From a virus, in IMG/VR virus record IMGVR_UViG_3300021961_000480, positions 1 to 28,004 of that record: a DNA stretch of 28,004 nucleotides, one strand, 5' to 3'. Position numbers and translations under genes: made by a program. A model generated the notes under the pieces. That model was not told the DNA's origin and ran no database searches. It saw nothing but the letters and a program-made list of their open reading frames with translations. Every line of letters starts with the position of its first letter. Positions within the stretch are counted from its first letter, which is position 1. This document shows, in pieces, positions 1-6,980 of this stretch.

Positions 1-2
1 GG

Positions 3-266
3 GTTCCGAAGCCTGGGATTGGGTCGTCGGTCTTGCCGCAGTATCAGAGCCCCACGGCACAAGCAGCACCGACCACGGACCAGCAACAACCGCAGCAACA
101 GCTTCAGTATGGTCCTATCGGTCAGGCGGCAACTTCCTCTTCAGATCTGTTGAAGAATCTGTTAGAATCGACTCAGCAGTCAATGCCTTTTGATTTTACG
201 GCCAACAATCCGTATTTGATGAACCAACAACCGGTGCAGTTCTTTGCAGAAGGTGGTGAGGTAAAA
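3..266 (+). repeat. Module copy A of the Q-rich/NPYLM repeat
   Basis: First of three copies in the large 5' partial gene. It contains the PQYQSPT, QYGPIGQ, NPYLM and FAEGGEV blocks. It shares the 22-base run at 105-126 with copies B and C. Confidence 0.8.
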
Positions 267-2783
267 CCTCCTGCTGCCCCGGTTGTTAATGTGGACTTGA
301 GTTGGTTCAACAACCCTAGTTTGCAGAATGAGCCTGCTTTTCAGCAGGGTGTGCAGGCATATGGAAGTGTTGCGGCGTTTAAGAATGCGTTGGAGAGTTA
401 TCGTCGGGACTATGACCGGTATCAAGCGGCTTTTGCGGAGAAGGAGTTTCGTGAGGGCAGGAGCGTTCCGGGGACGTTAGCCTCGACCTATGAGCAGCTT
501 TCTAAGTCTCCTTTCTTGTCTGCTGGAGAGCGCAGTAATTATGCTGCTCAGGTTCCTACTCTGCTTGCCCAACAGGAGGCTTTAGACAAGAGGAATCAAG
601 AGGAACGGGCAGCGTTTGATGTAGTGCTTGATCGGTTTAGGGCATACAACCCTGTTGAGACTCAGTTGAGTCAGCAGGCGTATGACATGCACAACCAGGA
701 GAAGGATTACATTCAGTCTAAGTATGCCTTGGAAAAGCAGGGTCTTAATCAGATCGGGGATCGTACTTTACGGACGAGGATGCTTCAGGACATAAATGCT
801 CGGATGACTGCTGAAGAGGATGCGGCGGTTAGGGGGTTGGAGCAGAACATAGCCTTCATTGCGGACACGCGTGAGCGGTTGCGTGGTGGTGATATTGATT
901 TGTCTAAGATCACTTTGCCGCATTTGTTCACGGCCCCTGAGCCGGTGCCCGTGCCTGAACCGCAGCCTACTTTGGTTCAGCCGACGCCTGCCCCTGCGCC
1001 CACGCCGACGACGCCTGTGCCTTCTCCGATTCCTGCTCCGGGTATTCCGCAGACGCCGTCCACTTCTGTTCCTGCGCCATCGATAACAACGCCGACCTTG
1101 ACTACGCCTTCGACGCCATCGGTTCCGTTGCCTGTTGGTGGAATTCCGCAGCCTACTTTTGGTTCGTCGAGTATTTTGCCACAATACCAAAGCCCCACGA
1201 CTCAAGCAGTGCAGCCCACGCAACAGCAGCAGATCCAGTATGGTCCTATCGGTCAGGGGGCCGTGAGTTCTGCGGATCTTTTAAAGAAGCTGTTGGAATC
1301 TAATCAGCAATCGATGCCTTTTGATCTAACAGCCAACAATCCGTATTTGATGAAACAAGAGCCGGTACAGTTTTTTGCTGAGGGTGGAGAAGCTACTCCG
1401 CAGCAGGACATAGGGTCGTTGGTCAAGCGGGTGATAGATGAAAGGTATACCCCTCAGATAACGTCGTTAAGCCAACAGGTCCAGAAAAATTCAGCGGAGT
1501 ACAACAAGCTGTTGCAAGAGCAACAAGCTGGTTATTCTTCGTATTTGGATAAGGAACGTGAGAAGTACATCAATAGCTTTACAGCGCCTTATCGGAAAGA
1601 GGCGGACAGTCTTTTGCAGCAAGCGCAAAGGACGAGGGAAGCGAAGGTAGGGGATGTTTTGGCTAATGGTCGTTTGCGGACGGAGATCACCAGTCCGGAA
1701 GAGGTGGAGTATTTTAGGACCACTGTTGCTGATAATTTAGAGAGAAAAGCGCAGCAGAAGCTTGAGCAGGGCAGGCAAGCTGCATTGAAGAGCTTAGAGA
1801 GTGGGGATTGGGAAGCGGGTATCAATGAACAGTATCTTAGGAACGTCATTGAGCCGTTAGAGGTGCAGTATGCTGACATGAACAGGAAGCTGTTTGATCA
1901 GCAGTTAGCCGCGCAGCTTGAGAGGGATAAAGAGTTTGACTATTTGTCGCCAAAGCTCTTTTCTTATTACGAAGAAAACATTGCCACCAATACGCCGTAT
2001 TTAGCTGGGATACAGCAGCAGTTAGATGCTGCGTATGACCAGTATATGCAAGGAATAAAGACCAACCCTGAGTTGTACAACGAGTTGACTCAGAAGTATG
2101 GGCAAGTAAAGAGCAATTTATTGGCTCAGGCGGATGTTGTAAAAAAGGCTTTAGAGGACAAGAGGTCGGCCTTTTTTGCTCCTAGTTTTACGGGCACTCC
2201 TGAGAGTTTTTCTGGGTTAGATAAGACTTTTGAAGGTTCTTTGGCGAGGTACGCCAAGGAAGCTGGTTTAGATGTTCCGCAGATTGGCACGTTAAGCTCG
2301 GTTCCTTATTTGTTTGGTTCGACGACGACGCTTGTTCCTACGGAGCCAAACCCTTATTCTCCGTTGAGTCCTAGCACTCCTACGGCCCCTGTTGGTACTG
2401 GGGGGACTAGCCAGCCTTCTGCACCTGTGATTCCGGCTCCGGTTATTGGTCAGCAGCCTTCGGTTCCGTCCGGAGGGTTATCTCCGCAACCGTTGCCTGG
2501 GGTTACGGCACCTCCTTCGATTGGTGGGATCCCGCAGCCGAGCATTGGGTATCAGCCTTCTTCTTACCAGAGTATGTTTCCTGGTTACCAGAGTCCCACG
2601 TTCCAAGCGACACAGCCCACGAGCCAGCAACCACAGCAGCAACAGATCCAGTATGGTCCTATCGGTCAGGGGGCCGTGGGCCAGTCAAATCTACTCAGTA
2701 CGCTCTTGTCCCAGCAGCAGGATCCGGCTAAGGTATCGTTGTTGGGTTTTGATAATCCTTATTTGATGAAGCCATTTGGATGA
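3..2783 (+). CDS. Large repeat-modular Q/P-rich virion-associated protein (5' partial)
   Basis: Function not recognised. The frame is already open at base 3, and the residues ahead of the first possible start (TTG at 33) match the internal repeat (PKPGIGSSVLPQYQSPT versus PQPTFGSSSILPQYQSPT). The true start is therefore upstream and the gene is cut by the window edge. Three copies of a module reading LPQYQSPT, QYGPIGQ, LL(K/S)xLL and NPYLM occur at about 3-266, 1143-1394 and 2521-2780; the first two continue into QFFAEGGE. Between them lie long charged helical stretches, probably coiled coil, and Pro/Thr/Ser-rich linkers (about 925-1140 and 2330-2560). The protein ends on NPYLMKPFG, just after the third module. 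Its stop overlaps the next start (ATGA at 2780). There is no signal peptide or catalytic motif. Its place upstream of the portal suggests an internal or ejected virion protein, which is inference. Confidence 0.75.
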   Translation, partial: VPKPGIGSSVLPQYQSPTAQAAPTTDQQQPQQQLQYGPIGQAATSSSDLLKNLLESTQQSMPFDFTANNPYLMNQQPVQFFAEGGEVKPPAAPVVNVDLSWFNNPSLQNEPAFQQGVQAYGSVAAFKNALESYRRDYDRYQAAFAEKEFREGRSVPGTLASTYEQLSKSPFLSAGERSNYAAQVPTLLAQQEALDKRNQEERAAFDVVLDRFRAYNPVETQLSQQAYDMHNQEKDYIQSKYALEKQGLNQIGDRTLRTRMLQDINARMTAEEDAAVRGLEQNIAFIADTRERLRGGDIDLSKITLPHLFTAPEPVPVPEPQPTLVQPTPAPAPTPTTPVPSPIPAPGIPQTPSTSVPAPSITTPTLTTPSTPSVPLPVGGIPQPTFGSSSILPQYQSPTTQAVQPTQQQQIQYGPIGQGAVSSADLLKKLLESNQQSMPFDLTANNPYLMKQEPVQFFAEGGEATPQQDIGSLVKRVIDERYTPQITSLSQQVQKNSAEYNKLLQEQQAGYSSYLDKEREKYINSFTAPYRKEADSLLQQAQRTREAKVGDVLANGRLRTEITSPEEVEYFRTTVADNLERKAQQKLEQGRQAALKSLESGDWEAGINEQYLRNVIEPLEVQYADMNRKLFDQQLAAQLERDKEFDYLSPKLFSYYEENIATNTPYLAGIQQQLDAAYDQYMQGIKTNPELYNELTQKYGQVKSNLLAQADVVKKALEDKRSAFFAPSFTGTPESFSGLDKTFEGSLARYAKEAGLDVPQIGTLSSVPYLFGSTTTLVPTEPNPYSPLSPSTPTAPVGTGGTSQPSAPVIPAPVIGQQPSVPSGGLSPQPLPGVTAPPSIGGIPQPSIGYQPSSYQSMFPGYQSPTFQATQPTSQQPQQQQIQYGPIGQGAVGQSNLLSTLLSQQQDPAKVSLLGFDNPYLMKPFG
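1143..1394 (+). repeat. Module copy B of the Q-rich/NPYLM repeat
   Basis: Second copy, with the same block order as copy A and ending in FAEGGEA. Bases 1230-1265 are identical over 36 bases to 2643-2678 in copy C, which suggests recent duplication or gene conversion. Confidence 0.8.
2521..2780 (+). repeat. Module copy C of the Q-rich/NPYLM repeat (shortened)
   Basis: Third copy. It keeps QYGPIGQ and NPYLMK but stops before the FAEGGE block, and its end is the C-terminus of the protein. It shares the 36-base run at 2643-2678 with copy B. Confidence 0.75.
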
Positions 2784-5700
2784 AGAAGAAGCTGACGACG
2801 GCGGAGTTCATCCGCAAGAGGGCCAAGGGAAGTCCGGAAGAGGGCGAGGTTGATGTTGCCGAGCAGATGACCGTGGGCACGATCCCTGAGGGCATGCGTG
2901 AATCGTTAGCAGACAAGAAGGCTTCGGAGTTATTGCGCGCTTTAGCTGAAACGGGGCGTGGGTTTGTTGGTGCGGATCCGATTGAGCGTGGGAGTGAGGC
3001 GTATCGGACGGGTCAGGCTTTGGCGAACATGCCTGGGATAGGTCTTGCAGCGGGTGCGGTGAAGGGCACGGGCAAGCTAAAGAATTTGACGAAGAAGGAC
3101 ATTAAGGCAATTGCTGGGGAGCTTGAGACCAGTCGTGGTCAGTTGGCCGAGATTACGAAGAAGTACCCACAGATAAAAGAGGCGTCGGTGGGGGAAGTAG
3201 AGGAGTTGACCAAGGGTGAGCCTTTTACGGCTTATCGGGGTGTTTCTTTGTTGCCGGGGAAAGAGCTTCGTAGTGAGGTAATGCCAAGCACAACGCTGGA
3301 TCCGAATGTAGCCATGGGTATTATTCAAAATGCTCCGGTGATGATGACTAAGGAGGGTTTTATTAGGGCAACCCCAGTGTTGAGGCAGTACCCCGGAATG
3401 AAGGCTTCGGAGACGGAGGTTTATGTTCCTTCTTTGATTAAGCAGGTTAAAGAGCGTCAGCCTGGGGCGTTGGAGATGAAGATTCCGACGCGGGGAGGGG
3501 AGAAGATGTCGTTGGCGGATATCTTCGAGGCGGTGCAGGGAGAGAAAGAACTTTTGGCTGATTTGTCAAAGAAGTCTCCTAAGGATATTTTGTTCAATCA
3601 ATACCAGGGTGGGGTTGGGGATCGGTATTTGATGGAAGTTGCACGAAGGGTCCTTAAGGGGGAGTGGAATGGCGGCGAAGCGTTAGTCAAAGAAATTGGT
3701 GGTTACCAGAGTGACCCTACGGCTTTGGCTAAGGAGTTTGATGACTTTGCAGACATGGTTAAGTCCACTGTGATTAAAAAAGCCCAAGGCGGTGAAGTCT
3801 CGACGACTGACTTCATTCGCAAGCGTCAGGCTGGCTCCCCGCCGGAGGGTGAGGTTCCCACGGATGATTACATCCAGCAGATGATGACGGGTGATGTGGT
3901 CCGGTCTGCCAGCAACTTTGGTCCAGAGATGTTGCAGATGATGCGTCGAGAAGGCATAGTGCCTAGTAGTTTGCAAAAGGTTCCTTTGCCCAAGGACGCG
4001 CCTTATACCACTAGGGCAGGATTGCCTGGGGTCGGGTTGTTTGTTGATCCAGATTTAACCGGAACAGATACGGCAGGGTATGTGTTTAAGAAAACACCAC
4101 CTACGGACACTTCTATCTTCCTAAGAAAAGACCTCCCAACAGAAACAGTTGCTCATGAGTCGGAGCATCTTCTTGCAAGAAGGCAGTTGGGCAAACCATC
4201 TAAAATAAATGCCTTGTTTGATAAGCTAATAGGTGCAAAAGAAGATGACGACAGCCGTCGATATGAGTTTGTTAAAGATGCTTCTAGAGCGTATCCATAC
4301 TTAAAAGAAAAATATGGACTACAGTCTGCTTACTTTGACCCACGCATGGTTACCTATCAGGGTTCGCTTGCGCCTAATTTAGCGTTTGAACAACTTGCAA
4401 GTTTGGCTGCAATAGAGGTTACTCAGGGTGTTGATCTCACAAAAGATCCTGAATTGCGTAAGACGTTATTCAAGGACAAGGACATTCGAGAGGTATATAG
4501 CGCTTTGACTGGACTAAGGCAGACGCGATTAGACAGCAAAGACATTCGACCCCATACTCGAATCCCAGAGACGGAGTCCTCTTTGATGGATAGAGCCAAA
4601 AAGTCTTTGGGATTTGCAGCAGGCGGCGAAGTCACGAATGATGAGTTCATTCAAGAGATGATGACCGGGACACCGCCGTCGGACACGTCGACGAATCCGG
4701 GTCTTTTGCCACCTGAGTTGCGTCGTGCGATTGATGTGCCATTGGATCTGGCGAACACGGCGGTTCGTGGGACGATAGGCGCGGTTGCTGGTCCGGCGTA
4801 TGGTTTGTACAAGGGCATCACGAGTGAGAAGTTTGGTACGCCTGAGGGTGTGCAAGAGGCGAGTTCCGAGGCAGGGAAGATGATGCAGCGGATCACGGGT
4901 GTGCCCAAGACGGAAACGGGGCGGGACGTGATGGAGTTTATTGGCAAGCAGGCTGAGGCCTTGAAGCTTGCGCCTACGCCCCAGCTTCTGACGGCCCCGC
5001 TTCCCGGACCAGGGTCCGCGAATGCTTTACTTCGATCCTATGAGTTAGCCGAGACGGCGCCTACTGGGTCGGTGAAGTTGCCGGGGAAAGAGGGCAAGCC
5101 TGTTGCCACACCGCAGATGGACGCGATGGGTTTGTACTCGCCCACGGAGCAGGTGGTGATGAACTTGCCGCAGGAGAAGGGCACGGCGCAGCAGATGCTG
5201 GCGCAGATTAGTAAGGCTCCGGGGTCCAGGGCTGCTGAATTACGCGCCACTGGCCTTGAGGAGTATTTGAAGGGTAAGGGCAATGCGCCTGTGACGCGGC
5301 AGGAGATTCAAGACTTCTTGAAGAGCAATCCGGTGCAGATAAATGAGGTGGTGTTGGGCAAGGGTATGGTCTTGTCTCCGGAGGCCAAACAGCGGATGGG
5401 TGAGGCTGAGAATCGGATGATTGAGATTGACAATCAGCTTGCGCCTTACTTTGAGAATTCGCAGAGGCAAGACATCGATCCTGTCAGTACTTTCTACAGA
5501 CTCCGTGGTTCGTTAGGCAGGAAGGCTGCGGCTGGGGATGCGGAGGCGATGGCCGAGATTGATGCGTTGAACTTGCCTCCGGACATTAAGCAGTTAGTGT
5601 TGGAGTTTGGTGAGCAGAAGAATGAGTATGGGAAGTACTCAAAGCAAGCGCGCAAGATGGTCAAGCCTCAGTTTGAGAAGTACAACATTCCTGGTGGCGA

Positions 5701-6961
5701 GAATGCGCGGGAGATTTATCTGACGTTGCCCGGTCCAACAAAAGCTGGTGTTTTACCCCCTTCTGTGGACGCGCAAGGAAACGTAATTCGTTCTGCAAAT
5801 GCACCAAGCCCTCTTTACATGGCTCCTCCTCTTCATCGTGTCAGCCCTGAGGCGGACACAAACCGTCTTGCCCATATCTTCTTAGACGACCGTATGGATG
5901 CAGAAGGTAAGAAGGTCTTGTTCGTGCAGGAATTACAGTCGGACTGGGGGCAGGAAGGGAAGAAGAAGGGTTTCCAAGTTCGTGGTAGTTCGTTGACGGA
6001 GGCACAAGACAAGCGGCTTACAGAGTTGACTTTGCGTGATCCAGACAGTCTTACTCCAAAAGAAAATCGTGAGCTGATGGATCTGATGGCGCTTCTTCCG
6101 CTGTCTGAATCTGAACGTATTGCCAATGAGTCAAAAATTCCGCAAGCCCCCTTCGTCACCAGCACCGAGGACTGGCTCAACCTTGCACTCAAGCGCGTGA
6201 TCAAGGAAGCGGTGGACACGGGCGCGGAGAATGTGGCCTTTATCAAAGGCGAACAGGCCGCGAAGAAGTATTCTCTAACTACGGTTTTAGATGGAATTGA
6301 AGTTTTCCCAACAAAACCCCAAAGTAACACCTCGCGACTTATTGAGTTAAAGCAAAAGGGGGGCGGAATAATTCCTATGTTTGTAAATGAGAAGGGTGTA
6401 GTAAACACCGTTGCTCCTCGGGTTTCCCAAGAATTTGTAGGCAAGCCCTTGTCTGAGATAATAGGCAAAGAACTGTCTGAAAAGGTTATGTCTGCAAAGC
6501 AAAAGCCCAGCGAGGGGGAATCAATTAGTTTTGATGTTGAGGACATTGAAGTAGGCGGCGAAGGCATGAAAGGTTTCTATGACAACATCCTGCCAAAGAC
6601 TGCAGAAAAACTCTTGAAGAGACTGGGTGGCGGGAAGATTGAGACAATAGATCTTGGCCGTACAAAAAGCAGGGAAACCTGGGTGCAGGGCAGAGAACAC
6701 CCGTTTAGTGTTGAACAGGACATCAACGAGCCATTTGAAGGGCGCGTAACAGTAGTTAATAAAGAAACTGGCGAATCCAAGATGTTTAACACACGAGATG
6801 AAGCGGACGAGTATATGGCCGAAGCTCTCGGCCATAACGTGGACCAAATACACCTCGGCTTCAAAATTACCCCAGAGATGCGTGAGATGGTCAAGACGCA
6901 GGGTCTGCCAAAGTTCGCAGCAGGCGGCGAAGTGACACAATTCATCAAGGCGCATGCCTAA
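2780..6961 (+). CDS. Large multidomain (polyvalent-type) virion protein
   Basis: A 1393-aa protein built of three modules. The start, residues 337-362 and residues 612-635 carry versions of GGEV-x-x-x-(E/D)FI(R/Q), and the C-terminus has KFAAGGEVTQFI. Module 1 (about 85-335) has Y152-R153-G154, S170-T-T and E211-T-E213, with the order and spacing of R-S-ExE ADP-ribosyltransferases. Module 2 (about 340-610) has H459-E-S-E-H463, a zinc metallopeptidase-type HExxH. Module 3 (about 636-1393) has QELQSDW at 1050-1056, then WLNLALKR, then GFYDNILPK and ITPEMRE near the end; this block order is typical of phage large polyvalent proteins. The start overlaps the previous stop (ATGA) and has no clear ribosome site, so translation is probably coupled. 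Its position before the portal suggests a protein packaged with or ejected by the virion. The domain calls rest on motifs only. Confidence 0.8.
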   Translation: MKKKLTTAEFIRKRAKGSPEEGEVDVAEQMTVGTIPEGMRESLADKKASELLRALAETGRGFVGADPIERGSEAYRTGQALANMPGIGLAAGAVKGTGKLKNLTKKDIKAIAGELETSRGQLAEITKKYPQIKEASVGEVEELTKGEPFTAYRGVSLLPGKELRSEVMPSTTLDPNVAMGIIQNAPVMMTKEGFIRATPVLRQYPGMKASETEVYVPSLIKQVKERQPGALEMKIPTRGGEKMSLADIFEAVQGEKELLADLSKKSPKDILFNQYQGGVGDRYLMEVARRVLKGEWNGGEALVKEIGGYQSDPTALAKEFDDFADMVKSTVIKKAQGGEVSTTDFIRKRQAGSPPEGEVPTDDYIQQMMTGDVVRSASNFGPEMLQMMRREGIVPSSLQKVPLPKDAPYTTRAGLPGVGLFVDPDLTGTDTAGYVFKKTPPTDTSIFLRKDLPTETVAHESEHLLARRQLGKPSKINALFDKLIGAKEDDDSRRYEFVKDASRAYPYLKEKYGLQSAYFDPRMVTYQGSLAPNLAFEQLASLAAIEVTQGVDLTKDPELRKTLFKDKDIREVYSALTGLRQTRLDSKDIRPHTRIPETESSLMDRAKKSLGFAAGGEVTNDEFIQEMMTGTPPSDTSTNPGLLPPELRRAIDVPLDLANTAVRGTIGAVAGPAYGLYKGITSEKFGTPEGVQEASSEAGKMMQRITGVPKTETGRDVMEFIGKQAEALKLAPTPQLLTAPLPGPGSANALLRSYELAETAPTGSVKLPGKEGKPVATPQMDAMGLYSPTEQVVMNLPQEKGTAQQMLAQISKAPGSRAAELRATGLEEYLKGKGNAPVTRQEIQDFLKSNPVQINEVVLGKGMVLSPEAKQRMGEAENRMIEIDNQLAPYFENSQRQDIDPVSTFYRLRGSLGRKAAAGDAEAMAEIDALNLPPDIKQLVLEFGEQKNEYGKYSKQARKMVKPQFEKYNIPGGENAREIYLTLPGPTKAGVLPPSVDAQGNVIRSANAPSPLYMAPPLHRVSPEADTNRLAHIFLDDRMDAEGKKVLFVQELQSDWGQEGKKKGFQVRGSSLTEAQDKRLTELTLRDPDSLTPKENRELMDLMALLPLSESERIANESKIPQAPFVTSTEDWLNLALKRVIKEAVDTGAENVAFIKGEQAAKKYSLTTVLDGIEVFPTKPQSNTSRLIELKQKGGGIIPMFVNEKGVVNTVAPRVSQEFVGKPLSEIIGKELSEKVMSAKQKPSEGESISFDVEDIEVGGEGMKGFYDNILPKTAEKLLKRLGGGKIETIDLGRTKSRETWVQGREHPFSVEQDINEPFEGRVTVVNKETGESKMFNTRDEADEYMAEALGHNVDQIHLGFKITPEMREMVKTQGLPKFAAGGEVTQFIKAHA
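6814..6836 (+). other. Perfect inverted repeat, 9-base arms, 5-base loop
   Basis: The arm TATGGCCGA (6814-6822) is exactly complementary to 6828-6836. It lies inside the end of the large polyvalent gene, about 145 bases before the portal start. No T tract follows, so it is not a terminator. It could be an RNA hairpin or a chance codon effect. Confidence 0.5.
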
Positions 6962-6980
6962 TTAAAGAGGAAACGGCACT

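Noticed and set aside
33-35. TTG at 33 as the true start of the first gene
   Set aside because: The frame is open upstream to base 3 and the residues there match the internal repeat, so the gene begins outside the window.
768-1223. Arg-rich 151-codon reading frame on the minus strand
   Set aside because: It is the antisense shadow of the Pro/Thr-rich linker of the first gene; composition explains its length and it has no start context.
5833-6567. 244-codon minus-strand reading frame
   Set aside because: Lies wholly opposite recognisable conserved blocks (QELQSDW, WLNLALKR) of the + strand gene, with no ribosome site or recognisable domain.
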